NCBI GenBank assembly: GCA_913043285.1
Contig: CAJWML010000007.1
Location: forward strand, 111,464-175,463
Length of the DNA: 64,000 bases
Reading direction: 5' to 3'
DNA from: CAKZNE01 sp002695025
Lineage (GTDB): Bacteria > Bacteroidota > Bacteroidia > Flavobacteriales > Schleiferiaceae
Made by a program: the position numbers and the translations under genes. The notes under the pieces were generated by a model, which did no database searches, had not been told where the DNA came from, and saw only the letters and a list, made by a program, of their open reading frames with translations. Below are positions 1 through 8,121 of the stretch, one piece after another. The number at the start of each line of letters is the position of its first letter. Position 1 is the stretch's first letter.

Positions 1-78
1 CTTGAAATCACGCAGCTGATCAAAAAGTTCTTCTGCAGATTTATTTACGGTAACTGTTTTGGATTCCAGGTGTAACAT
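1..78 (-). CDS. N-terminal fragment of an SRPBCC-like protein (cut by window edge)
   Basis: Only the first 26 codons are inside the window, starting with ATG at 78 and reading MLHLESKTVTVNKSAEELFD then out of the left edge. The pattern (an acidic residue followed by S.K.V.V.KSAEELFD.L.D) is the usual first strand and helix of SRPBCC/START-like proteins, and such a gene often sits next to pyrE in Flavobacteriia (family knowledge). It lies 48 bp downstream of the pyrE stop on the same strand, so it may be co-transcribed. The assignment rests on a short N-terminus only. Confidence 0.5.
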   Translation of the reverse strand, partial: MLHLESKTVTVNKSAEELFDQLRDFK

Positions 79-126
79 AGTAAAATGAGTTTGTCAGATA
101 AATGAACGCACGGATGGTTTATAGGT

Positions 127-768
127 TCAGCCTTGCCATTTTGCCGGATCTTTTCGCCATTGCCGGAGGGTTTCCATCGTGATTTCATCCATATAACCGT
201 TGGAATTTACCTGCTCCAATAAATGATCATAATCACTAAGAGTAAGCAGGCGGCAGTTGGCTTTTTCAAAATTTTCTTCCGATACAGGAAAGCCGTAGGT
301 AAAGAAGGCTGCCATTCCTAAAACGTTGGCATTAGCTTCACGCAAAGCTTCTACCGCCTTCAGGCTGCTACCTCCGGTGCTCACCAGGTCTTCTACCACC
401 ACCACGCTCTGACCGCTTTCCAAGTGCCCTTCTATAAGGTTCTTGCGGCCGTGGCTCTTTGCTTCGGGCCTGACATATACAAAGGGTAAACCCATTTCCT
501 GGGCAATAAGCACTCCCATAGCAATGGCGCCCGTGGCTACTCCTGCTATCACGTTGGGCGTTCCGTATTTTTCGCGAATGGCTTTTACCATGTTCTCCCG
601 TAAAAAATTACGAACCATGGGATAGCTCAGGGATATGCGGTTATCGCAATATATCGGGGATTTCCATCCACTGGCCCAGGTAAAAGGGGCATCGGGTTGC
701 AATTTTATTGCCTTAATTTGCAGTAGCTGTTCAGCTGTTTGGCGGGCTAATTCAGTATCAAAAATCAT
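127..768 (-). CDS. pyrE: Orotate phosphoribosyltransferase
   Basis: Cytoplasmic enzyme of de novo pyrimidine synthesis, converting orotate and PRPP to orotidine 5'-phosphate. The 213-residue product has the family length, a substrate segment around residues 25-45 (FTWASGWKSPIYCDNR), and the PRPP-binding loop VVVVEDLVSTGGSS near residue 125. The ATG start at 768 is only 8 bp from the start codon of the divergent Nudix gene, so each gene's promoter must lie inside the other's coding sequence, or one start is further downstream. The family assignment is secure. Confidence 0.97.
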   Translation of the reverse strand: MIFDTELARQTAEQLLQIKAIKLQPDAPFTWASGWKSPIYCDNRISLSYPMVRNFLRENMVKAIREKYGTPNVIAGVATGAIAMGVLIAQEMGLPFVYVRPEAKSHGRKNLIEGHLESGQSVVVVEDLVSTGGSSLKAVEALREANANVLGMAAFFTYGFPVSEENFEKANCRLLTLSDYDHLLEQVNSNGYMDEITMETLRQWRKDPAKWQG

Positions 769-776
769 GGTCTCAA

Positions 777-1379
777 ATGTATAAAGTTTTCATCAACGAC
801 TCCTCACTGGAATTCATCTCCAATGACGCTGAGAGAGAAGGGATAACGGAATGGACAGGTAATGAATCCATAGAAGAGTGGATCGGGAAACTGGAAGAAG
901 AAAAGGAGATCCGACATTATGTGATATCCTGCCTGGCTCCGGACAAGGTTTGGAAAGAGTTCCTGAACTATTATACGATTATTGAAGCGGCCGGGGGTGT
1001 AGTGAAAAATGAAGCAGGTGAAGTACTGATGATCTACCGTCTGGATCGTTGGGATCTGCCAAAAGGAAAGATTGAGGAAGGGGAAAGCATTGAGGAAGGC
1101 GCTGTGCGTGAAGTAGAGGAGGAGTGTGGTATAACCCAGCTTGATATTGTGAAGCCCTTGCCGATAACCTACCATACTTACTGGCTTAAAGGACAACGTG
1201 TTTTAAAAAGAACCTATTGGTTCAGTATGCGTACCGAACATCGGGCAGAGTTAGTGCCGCAGATAGAGGAACACATTGCCAAAGCGCAATGGATAAAGCC
1301 GGATTTCCTGGACGAGTATTTGGGAAATACGTACGCCAGTATTCACTGGTTATTGCAGCAAGTGGATTTTAACGATTAA
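777..1379 (+). CDS. Nudix hydrolase
   Basis: A 200-residue protein with a complete Nudix box (GX5EX7REVEEECGI form) at about residues 98-120, which binds the catalytic metal for hydrolysis of nucleoside diphosphates linked to another moiety. The first 80 residues form an extra N-terminal region of unassigned function. The substrate cannot be told from sequence. The gene is head-to-head with pyrE (8 bp between start codons) and tail-to-tail with coaD, with which it shares the TTAA at its stop (overlap 1376-1379). Confidence 0.92.
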   Translation: MYKVFINDSSLEFISNDAEREGITEWTGNESIEEWIGKLEEEKEIRHYVISCLAPDKVWKEFLNYYTIIEAAGGVVKNEAGEVLMIYRLDRWDLPKGKIEEGESIEEGAVREVEEECGITQLDIVKPLPITYHTYWLKGQRVLKRTYWFSMRTEHRAELVPQIEEHIAKAQWIKPDFLDEYLGNTYASIHWLLQQVDFND

Positions 1380-1834
1380 GGAACACGAACGGCAGTCGGT
1401 ACAAACTGGGTGTAATCTCCACCATGGCGCAAAACATCACGCACAATGCTGGAGCTAATGGATGACAACCCTGAAGAGGTGAGGAGGAAAACTGTTTCAA
1501 GCTGATGATTCAGTTTGCGATTGGTTTGGGCTACGGCTTTTTCAAATTCAAAGTCAGCCGGATTTCGCAAACCGCGCAAGATAAAGTCCGCACCTTTATC
1601 CCTGCAATAGTTTACCGTTAGGCCTGAGTAGGCATCAACCTCTATTTTGGGTTCATCCGAAAAAGTTTGCTGTATCCACTCCAGCCGCTGGTCCAAAGAA
1701 AACATATATTGCTTGTTGGCATTCTTTCCCACCGCTACAATGATCTTATCAAACAAGGGCAAGCCACGGCTTACAATATCCTGGTGGCCAAGTGTGATGG
1801 GATCAAAGGAGCCTGGAAATACAGCAATTTTCAT
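1376..1834 (-). CDS. coaD: Phosphopantetheine adenylyltransferase
   Basis: Catalyses the penultimate step of coenzyme A synthesis, adenylating 4'-phosphopantetheine. The 152-residue protein starts with the nucleotidyltransferase signature GSFDPITLGHQDI (the T/HxGH motif) and has the second signature SSISSSIVRDV near residue 128; length is normal for CoaD. Its ATG overlaps the ddl stop by 4 bp (ATGA), so the two are translationally coupled, ddl first. Its stop overlaps that of the convergent Nudix gene. Confidence 0.97.
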   Translation of the reverse strand: MKIAVFPGSFDPITLGHQDIVSRGLPLFDKIIVAVGKNANKQYMFSLDQRLEWIQQTFSDEPKIEVDAYSGLTVNYCRDKGADFILRGLRNPADFEFEKAVAQTNRKLNHQLETVFLLTSSGLSSISSSIVRDVLRHGGDYTQFVPTAVRVP

Positions 1835-2814
1835 GATTTGCTTTTTAGGGCATTTTCAACGGATTGATCAAAAAGCTCACCCAAGGTAATACCAGCATAA
1901 ACCGCCTGCCTGGGCAGAATGCTTTCTTTACTGAGCCCTGGAATGGTATTCACCTCAATAAGAAAAGGTACTCCGTTTTCAGTAACTATATAATCCACGC
2001 GGGCAATGCCATTGAGGTTAAGACTTTCATAAATGAATTCACTTTCCTCCAGGATCTGGGCGTAGGTACCTTCGGCTATACGGGCGGGCGTTATTTCTTC
2101 TGAGAGTCCGCTGTATTTGCTTTCGTAGTCGAAAAACTCATTTTTAGGGACTATATCGGTAACCGCCAGGGCTTTGATGAAGCCGCTGTGGTTGCTTACA
2201 CCACAGGCTACTTCAATACCTTTTACCATGGCTTCAATAATAATCTGGCTGTCTACTTCAAAGGCGTGTTCAATGGCCTCTTCGAGGTCAGTAACGGATT
2301 TTACTTTGGAAACACCGATGCTACTGCCACTGCGATTAGGTTTCACAAAACAGGGTAAGCCAACCTGGGCCAGGATCTCATCACTGTCGTACTCCTCATG
2401 GCGCGCCAGGTAGTAGGCCTCAGCAATATTTACCCCCAGGCCTTTCAGCAGCATACTGCATTCGGCTTTATTGAAGGTAAGGGCACTTTCAAACTGTCCC
2501 GAAGCGGTTTGCGGCATACCTATCAGGTCAAAGTAGCCAGCGAGGGGGCCGTCTTCTCCGGGAGCACCGTGAATAGCGTTGAAAACTGCGTCAAAAGTCA
2601 GTTTCTGGCCATCTATAAGGGCTGAGAAATCATTTTTGTCAACGGGGAATTCCTGCTCATTGTGCAGTACCACCCACTTATCCCTGCGAATCAGTACCCG
2701 GTAGGCATTGAAGCGTATTTTACTGAGATTTTCAAAAACAACGTTTCCTGATGCAACTGAAACGTCATATTCGGACGAGAAACCGCCCATTACTACGGCA
2801 ATATTGTGTTTCAT
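1831..2814 (-). CDS. ddl: D-alanine--D-alanine ligase
   Basis: ATP-grasp enzyme that makes D-Ala-D-Ala for peptidoglycan precursors. The 327-residue protein shows the N-terminal GGFSSEYDVS motif, the conserved HGAPGEDGPLAGYFDLIGMP segment around residue 85, FVKPNRSGSSIGVSKV for ATP binding near residue 155, and a C-terminal metal/substrate segment FLIEVNTIPGLS. It is the first gene of a ddl-coaD pair. A TAnnTTTG-type box is found just upstream at 2833-2840. Confidence 0.97.
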   Translation of the reverse strand: MKHNIAVVMGGFSSEYDVSVASGNVVFENLSKIRFNAYRVLIRRDKWVVLHNEQEFPVDKNDFSALIDGQKLTFDAVFNAIHGAPGEDGPLAGYFDLIGMPQTASGQFESALTFNKAECSMLLKGLGVNIAEAYYLARHEEYDSDEILAQVGLPCFVKPNRSGSSIGVSKVKSVTDLEEAIEHAFEVDSQIIIEAMVKGIEVACGVSNHSGFIKALAVTDIVPKNEFFDYESKYSGLSEEITPARIAEGTYAQILEESEFIYESLNLNGIARVDYIVTENGVPFLIEVNTIPGLSKESILPRQAVYAGITLGELFDQSVENALKSKS

Positions 2815-2832
2815 ATAAGTCTAGAAGCTGAA

Positions 2833-2840
2833 CAAAGTTA
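2833..2840 (-). promoter_or_regulatory. Probable -7 box for ddl-coaD
   Basis: On the minus strand this reads TAACTTTG, an exact match to the Bacteroidota -7 element TAnnTTTG, 18 bp before the ddl ATG. No clear TTTG -33 box lies at the expected 17-23 bp, so the call rests on one element. Confidence 0.35.
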
Positions 2841-2918
2841 ATTTTTTTGGTAACGTAGAGATACTTCTACAAAACCAATTCAGATCAGCGTCTGAACATC
2901 TCGAAAAAACGGGGAAAC

Positions 2919-3401
2919 TTATTCCTGAAGGGAGCGTACTTGCCTGCGCATTTCCCTGGACTGTGCGTACTTACCAGCCATGCTGTTATACTGGTGAAGA
3001 GTAAGGCCTGTAGCTTCTATCAACTTTTTAACTTCGCTATTCATCTCATCCTGTATTTCCACAATACTTTTCATGGCCTGCATAAAGGCCTTTTTTTCTT
3101 CTGAGGTATAATCGGAAGCGTCACTGGTAACGTCTTTTTTATAATTGAGCATGCCGGAAAATTTATCAGCTGAAAGTCCGGTTTCTTCCACAGCCTTGAT
3201 CATTTCCTGGCGGTATTGCCTTTGAATGGTTTCTGCTTTTTCATGAACCCTTCCGAAAGAAGCAAGCAAGGCATCACTGTATTGTGCCGTGGCATCAGAA
3301 GTGACTTCTACAGAATCAGTTTGTGCCAGCGCAGTATTGCTGATGCCAATGGCCATAAGAAATAGAAGAAATATCGGTTTTAGAGAGAAATTGCACTTCA
3401 T
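2919..3401 (-). CDS. Exported DUF4168-like protein
   Basis: A 160-residue protein with a clear Sec signal peptide ending at about ALAQ (residue 27). The rest is helical and charged, with a repeated pattern of IQRQYRQEMIKAVEETGLS and IQDEMNSEVKKLIEATGLT, each followed by a short aromatic stretch. This two-repeat pattern resembles DUF4168 periplasmic proteins, which have no known function. It stands alone, with about 75 bp to its neighbours on each side. Confidence 0.6.
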   Translation of the reverse strand: MKCNFSLKPIFLLFLMAIGISNTALAQTDSVEVTSDATAQYSDALLASFGRVHEKAETIQRQYRQEMIKAVEETGLSADKFSGMLNYKKDVTSDASDYTSEEKKAFMQAMKSIVEIQDEMNSEVKKLIEATGLTLHQYNSMAGKYAQSREMRRQVRSLQE

Positions 3402-3476
3402 GATAAGGTGGTATTTAGAAGGGAATTATACTCTTGAAGTATACACATTTATTTGCGCGTAGTCAAGGGCCTGGGA

Positions 3477-4322
3477 CTAATCCAGTTCGCCAAACACCTT
3501 CTGCAGGATAGCATTTACCCTGGCCAAAGGATCTTTACGGATCTGAGCTTCTTCATCCCCTACTTTCAGGAACAGGCCATCCAGGCCTTTGTTTGTGGCA
3601 TGAACCGAAATATCAGTGGCTGCAATGGTTTGTATATTCATAAGGCTTCCAATACTTCCGGCTCCCGGAACCTGGGTATTGAGGATGGCGTTGTAATCGG
3701 CTACAAAACTCTCATAGGAGTCCACTACACTGGAACCACCAATTTTTATGGAACTCAGTGCATTATCAATACGCGGTTCGTATTCATTGAACAGATGAGT
3801 ACTGGTCCTGGAGGCCAGGTATTCCGTAGCAGCTTTGTTGTTGTCGCCAAAAAGGATATTGTTGGCGTCCTGTATGGTAATGTCCAGAATGGCATCCAGG
3901 AAAATAGGGCCAGCTGTTTTGGCTGCGTCTTCTGCGGCACGGTTTATCCCGACAATCAGGTCATCCTCTTTTCCCTTAAGGCTCTCAATGTTTATCCCAA
4001 GCAGGTTATTCTGATAGCCCTCGTACAACATTTCCCCGGTAACAGTTATACCTAATACTTTAAATGATTTGCTTTTGAAATTGGAAATGCTGGACTGTAC
4101 TTCGTCCGGTAAAAGGATCTTCACGGCCTGGTCCTTGAGGTAACCATCCTTCACGGAGAGGATCTTGGTGGCGGTGTCCGTACCTACTTTCAAGGCTTCC
4201 TTGAGTCCTTCGGTAATCTCCGCTTCACTTAAACCGGAATTAAGAAACTCGTCAATTGAGTCTGTTTCGCAGGAAGTAAGCATCAGTGTGCCGGCAATAA
4301 GAAGAGAGGAAATTAAGCGCAT
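3477..4322 (-). CDS. DUF4197 lipoprotein
   Basis: A 281-residue predicted lipoprotein: the N-terminal hydrophobic stretch ends in a lipobox-like LMLTSC (Cys19). The mature part, with LSEAEITEGLKEALKVG close to the start and a mainly helical body, matches the DUF4197 family, whose function is unknown. The ATG at 4322 directly precedes the signal peptide. It is a single gene with no obvious partner. Confidence 0.8.
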   Translation of the reverse strand: MRLISSLLIAGTLMLTSCETDSIDEFLNSGLSEAEITEGLKEALKVGTDTATKILSVKDGYLKDQAVKILLPDEVQSSISNFKSKSFKVLGITVTGEMLYEGYQNNLLGINIESLKGKEDDLIVGINRAAEDAAKTAGPIFLDAILDITIQDANNILFGDNNKAATEYLASRTSTHLFNEYEPRIDNALSSIKIGGSSVVDSYESFVADYNAILNTQVPGAGSIGSLMNIQTIAATDISVHATNKGLDGLFLKVGDEEAQIRKDPLARVNAILQKVFGELD

Positions 4323-4389
4323 ATCACAATTTTAATTTACGGTGGAAAAATCCATTTTCGTACCAAACTTAAGTAATGGAATGGTATAC

Positions 4390-5469
4390 TTAAAAAGAAA
4401 GTGTGAGTTGCACCGTTTGTTTTTCTTCATCATGGTTGAGGTTGGAGAGGCTGATTCCCAACAGGCGTACAGCTTTGTCCGGAAAAGGCTGGTGCAAAAG
4501 CTCTATAGATTTTTGGAGTATGTCCGTTGCCGATTCGATACTGTGACCAAAGGTAAAGCTGCGGGTGTGTTGCTCAAAGTCAAAATACTTGAGTTTGAGC
4601 GTCACCGTTTTGCCGGTAGTTTTTGTGCTTCGGATCCTTTCCTCCAGTTTGTCCATAATGTCCTGCAGGGCGGTTTCCATTTCTGCTTCGGTTTTGAGGT
4701 CCCTGGAAAAGGTGCGTTCTGCTCCCAGCGACTTGCGGATACGATCCGGTTTCACCCGGCTTTTTTGCAGGCCCCGCACGATATTGTAATAATGCTGGCC
4801 TGACTTGCCAAACTCACGTATCAACAAGGGTAGTTCCCATTTTTTGAGGTCTTTGCCAAAGTGAATACCCAGGCGTTTCATTTTTTCGGCCGTTTTAACA
4901 CCAATGCCGTAGAATTTCTGAATGGGTAATTCCTCCAGGAAGCCAAGGGCCTGTGCTGGCATAATGGTTTTTTGCCCGTTGGGTTTGTTGATATCGGAAG
5001 CTACTTTAGCCAGGAATTTATTGATGGAGATGCCGGCCGAAGCTGTGAGTTGTGTTTCTTCCCAAATGCGTTGGCGAATCTCTTTGGCAATACGTGTGGC
5101 GGTTTCAATACCTTTCTTGTTTTCAGTAACGTCCAGGTAGGCTTCGTCCAGGGAGAGGGGCTCTACTAAGTCTGTATACTCCAGGAAAATATCCCGTATC
5201 TGACGGGATACAGATCGGTACTTTTCAAAGTTGGACTTTACAAAGATGATTTCCGGACACTTGCGGTAGGCCAGGGATGAAGGCATGGCAGAACGTACAC
5301 CAAACTTTCTGGCTTCATAGCTGGCAGCTGCAACAACACCGCGCTCACGTGAGCCACCCACGGCTACCGGCTTCCCCTTTAATTCGGGATTGTCCCGCTG
5401 CTCTACAGATGCATAAAAGGCATCCATATCCACGTGTATGATCTTTCGTATGTATTCCTCCGGTATCAT
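4390..5469 (-). CDS. dinB: DNA polymerase IV (Y-family)
   Basis: Error-prone translesion polymerase. The product has the catalytic N-terminal motif HVDMDAFYASVEQ, the PVAVGG segment, the SLDEAYLDVT palm motif, the helix-hairpin-helix GIGVKTAEKMKRLGI and a C-terminal little-finger domain. The ATG at 5469 is preferred (359 residues); an upstream in-frame TTG at 5505 would add 12 residues that do not belong to the family. It is divergent from the Rrf2 gene, separated by about 290 bp with no strong promoter in view. Confidence 0.95.
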   Translation of the reverse strand: MIPEEYIRKIIHVDMDAFYASVEQRDNPELKGKPVAVGGSRERGVVAAASYEARKFGVRSAMPSSLAYRKCPEIIFVKSNFEKYRSVSRQIRDIFLEYTDLVEPLSLDEAYLDVTENKKGIETATRIAKEIRQRIWEETQLTASAGISINKFLAKVASDINKPNGQKTIMPAQALGFLEELPIQKFYGIGVKTAEKMKRLGIHFGKDLKKWELPLLIREFGKSGQHYYNIVRGLQKSRVKPDRIRKSLGAERTFSRDLKTEAEMETALQDIMDKLEERIRSTKTTGKTVTLKLKYFDFEQHTRSFTFGHSIESATDILQKSIELLHQPFPDKAVRLLGISLSNLNHDEEKQTVQLTLSF

Positions 5470-5758
5470 GCTGCTTAAATCGAGGGAAAGATAACTGAAA
5501 TCCAATATTGAGCTTGCACGTGAGCGGCTCGAAAAGCAGGGAAGCCATAGTGGAAGAAAACAGATCCAAAACTTTGGAAAAATTTTGAAGCGTATTTCTG
5601 ATACTGGGGCATGCTGTAGGTATGTATCTGATGATCATTTGGTTTAGGAACATGCCTTTACGGGGTAAGGTGGTGCAATTGTGAAACTTTCGTTTCTGCA
5701 AGCCAGTATGTACCCGGCTTTTGGTGTGAGGTGTAGTACTGTTTTCCTATTTTTGATC

Positions 5759-6208
5759 ATGCTTTCCAAAAAATCCAAATACGCTATTAATGCTTTGGTA
5801 TATCTGGCCCGGAAGTACCAGGAAGATCCTAAGGAAAAGATCCAGATCGCTGAGATATCTGAGAAACAGAACATTCCCAAGAAGTTTTTGGAGGCTATAC
5901 TGTTGAATCTGAAAAACCACGGCATATTAGGAAGTAAAATGGGTCGTGGGGGAGGCTATTACCTGCGAAAGGAACCTGCGGAAGTAAACCTGGCCGATAT
6001 TCACCGCATTTTTGACGGAGCTATTGGTTTGCTGCCTTGTGTGACTTACCAGTATTACGAGAAATGTGAAGAGTGTATGGATGAAGATATATGCGGGATC
6101 CGTGAAGCAATCATGGAGGTGCGTAACCAAACGGTGGACATTCTAAAATCCAAAACGTTAAGGAGTATTATTGAGCACGAAGACCGTAAAAAGACCCGTT
6201 ATCAGTAA
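5759..6208 (+). CDS. Rrf2-family transcriptional regulator with a four-cysteine cluster
   Basis: A 149-residue winged-helix regulator. The N-terminus MLSKKSKYAINALVYLA, the recognition region near residue 35-60 and the wing GRGGGYYL are typical of Rrf2/IscR proteins. Cysteines 94, 103, 106 and 112 (CX8CX2CX5C) lie where Fe-S-binding members carry their ligands, so iron-sulfur or redox sensing is likely (inference). The ATG at 5759 is chosen because the family starts there; earlier in-frame codons encode a spurious hydrophobic extension. A strong terminator follows. Confidence 0.92.
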   Translation: MLSKKSKYAINALVYLARKYQEDPKEKIQIAEISEKQNIPKKFLEAILLNLKNHGILGSKMGRGGGYYLRKEPAEVNLADIHRIFDGAIGLLPCVTYQYYEKCEECMDEDICGIREAIMEVRNQTVDILKSKTLRSIIEHEDRKKTRYQ

Positions 6209-6239
6209 AAAAAGGCCGCTTTTAAAAGCGGCCTTTTTT
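6207..6239. terminator. Bidirectional rho-independent terminator
   Basis: The stem GGCCGCTTTT/AAAAGCGGCC is flanked by A-runs on the left and T-runs on the right. It can end both the Rrf2 gene (plus) and the choice-of-anchor I gene (minus). Confidence 0.92.
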
Positions 6240-6256
6240 ATTTGGAGTAAGTAGGA

Positions 6257-8032
6257 TTATTTTTTGATGATCCTTGCAACATTACCATCCCTATCTCTGA
6301 TGATATAGATGCCGGCAGGTTGTGTGCTGAGGTCGGCCTCATTCTTATGATCAACACTTTGCACTTTTTTGCCATCCAGGTTAAACACCTGGTAGGAGCC
6401 GCTTTGCCCGAAGTAGATCTTACCTTCCGTTGGATTGGGGTAAACCAGGGTTTCTACAGTTTCATTTTCAGTCAGTCCAATGCTGTAGAATACTTCATAA
6501 ATAGTAATGGTTCCACTCACTTCATTGGAAACAATCACCAGGTTCTTTCCACTGGGGCTGGCGGATGAGGGAACAAAGAGCATGCCTTCGGGACCCAGGT
6601 CACCCGCTCCGGGACTATCAGCTGCTACGTTAAAGTCACGGTTCAGTTCGTACATGATGAAGTTTGGTGCGCTTGGATTGGTTACATCATAAATCATAAT
6701 GCCACCCATACGCTCCAGGCCAATGAAGGCTAATTTTACTCCGTCCACATCACCGGTAGTGATGGCCTCCGGCTCGCAACCTTTGTCATCGCTACGGCTC
6801 TTGAAGGAGGCATTGTCGTCATTGTTGGAGTTGAACTCGTTTGGATAGGCCACGGCCAGGTACTGTTCAAACTCATCGCCACTATCCCAAACCAGTTGTC
6901 CCTGATCATTCCAAATACTGAATGAACGGGCACCAAAGTGAAACAGGGAATCATAGTCGCCATCCCCGTCATTGTCGCCAAGAGAGGTGGTGATATTCAA
7001 TCGTCCTAATACATCTTTGTTCTGAAGAGTAGCCGCATTAGGAAAATTGGTGGGGTCCAAAGTCAGGTCCTTAATACGCTCTTCTTCGGAATAGGTATCG
7101 TAGTCACGGGCGTCACCCTCGTTGGCACTGGCGATGTACGTATTCCCGTTAGCTTCAAAGGCAGTAATAGCGTCTGGTTGGTACATGCCAAAGAGGTTGT
7201 TGTAGGTGGCAATGTTGATGGTAGAAGCTGTATTGGAGGCGTCCAGTCCTATCACGCTACGGTTCACATAACCAAGGCCTACAATGGTGTCCAGGGTTTT
7301 AGTGGTAAGGTCAATAATGGCCATGGCGTTATTTTCCTGAACGCTTACAAAGGCTTTAGTCGAGGAACTGTTCACGGTGATGTACTCTGGCTCCAGATCC
7401 TGGGCAATGGTTTGAAGGCCATCATTTCCATAAATATTGATCAGGGGGTCAATATTGGTGCCGTTCAAAGCTGAAAATGTAATTTGAGTTACGTCAGTCT
7501 GGGTGAGGTTTGCCACACCGGCAGACATATCTATAATGCTTATGGAACCTTCCGGATCAATAGTGTAGTCACCATTAGGTTCACCCTCATTGGCTATCAA
7601 CAACAGGCTGCCATCAGGGGTAAAAGTTACCATGTCCGGCATAGCTCCGGCCGTCAATTGTTTCAGGAAGTTACCCTGGATGTCAAAAAAGGCTACCACG
7701 CCAGGATCCTGGTCGCCAGAGGTTGGTTCACCTACCGCTGCTACGGTGCCGTTGTATACGGCTACGCTGTTTACTCCACTCATATACGTGGACAGGTTGA
7801 TCTGGAATTGCAGAGTCGGGTTTTGTATATCGGAGAGATCTACAACATCCAGTTTGGTCTCGCTACCGTTGGTGGAAAAGAGTAGTTTGCTGGCCGGGTC
7901 GAAAGCCGTGATCTCAGTACCGGAATCGTCAAAAATACCGGTGGCATAGGTGCCGGCTTTTACAAAATTGAGCGTTTGTGCGCTGACAGAAAGGGATAAT
8001 AAAGAAAGAATGGGAAGATAAAAGTATTTCAT
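6257..8032 (-). CDS. Choice-of-anchor I family protein, T9SS-sorted
   Basis: A 591-residue secreted protein. It has a signal peptide (MKYFYLPILSLLSLSVSAQ), a beta-propeller-like body in which segments such as TPDGSLLLIANEGEPNGDY and SANEGDARDYDTYSEEER are hallmarks of the choice-of-anchor I domain (esterase/phosphatase-like, acidic, probably calcium-binding), and a C-terminal T9SS type A domain starting at VYPNPTEGKIYFG. It should be exported and anchored or released at the cell surface. The ATG at 8032 begins the signal peptide; an upstream in-frame start would bury it. Confidence 0.88.
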   Translation of the reverse strand: MKYFYLPILSLLSLSVSAQTLNFVKAGTYATGIFDDSGTEITAFDPASKLLFSTNGSETKLDVVDLSDIQNPTLQFQINLSTYMSGVNSVAVYNGTVAAVGEPTSGDQDPGVVAFFDIQGNFLKQLTAGAMPDMVTFTPDGSLLLIANEGEPNGDYTIDPEGSISIIDMSAGVANLTQTDVTQITFSALNGTNIDPLINIYGNDGLQTIAQDLEPEYITVNSSSTKAFVSVQENNAMAIIDLTTKTLDTIVGLGYVNRSVIGLDASNTASTINIATYNNLFGMYQPDAITAFEANGNTYIASANEGDARDYDTYSEEERIKDLTLDPTNFPNAATLQNKDVLGRLNITTSLGDNDGDGDYDSLFHFGARSFSIWNDQGQLVWDSGDEFEQYLAVAYPNEFNSNNDDNASFKSRSDDKGCEPEAITTGDVDGVKLAFIGLERMGGIMIYDVTNPSAPNFIMYELNRDFNVAADSPGAGDLGPEGMLFVPSSASPSGKNLVIVSNEVSGTITIYEVFYSIGLTENETVETLVYPNPTEGKIYFGQSGSYQVFNLDGKKVQSVDHKNEADLSTQPAGIYIIRDRDGNVARIIKK

Positions 8033-8121
8033 GCTACGTGCTTTTTGGATTGTTTCTGCAAAGCAAGCAGGCATGTTTTTTTTCAGGGTTAAGCCTGATT
8101 TAAGAAAAGCTAAAAGGATAG

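Noticed and set aside
3453..4055. A 200-codon open frame on the plus strand
   Set aside because: It lies wholly antisense to the DUF4197 lipoprotein gene, has no family features, and its neighbour is better supported; a shadow frame.
5748..5755. TATTTTTG box as promoter of the Rrf2 gene
   Set aside because: It matches TAnnTTTG but lies only 3 bp before the ATG, so transcription would start inside the gene.
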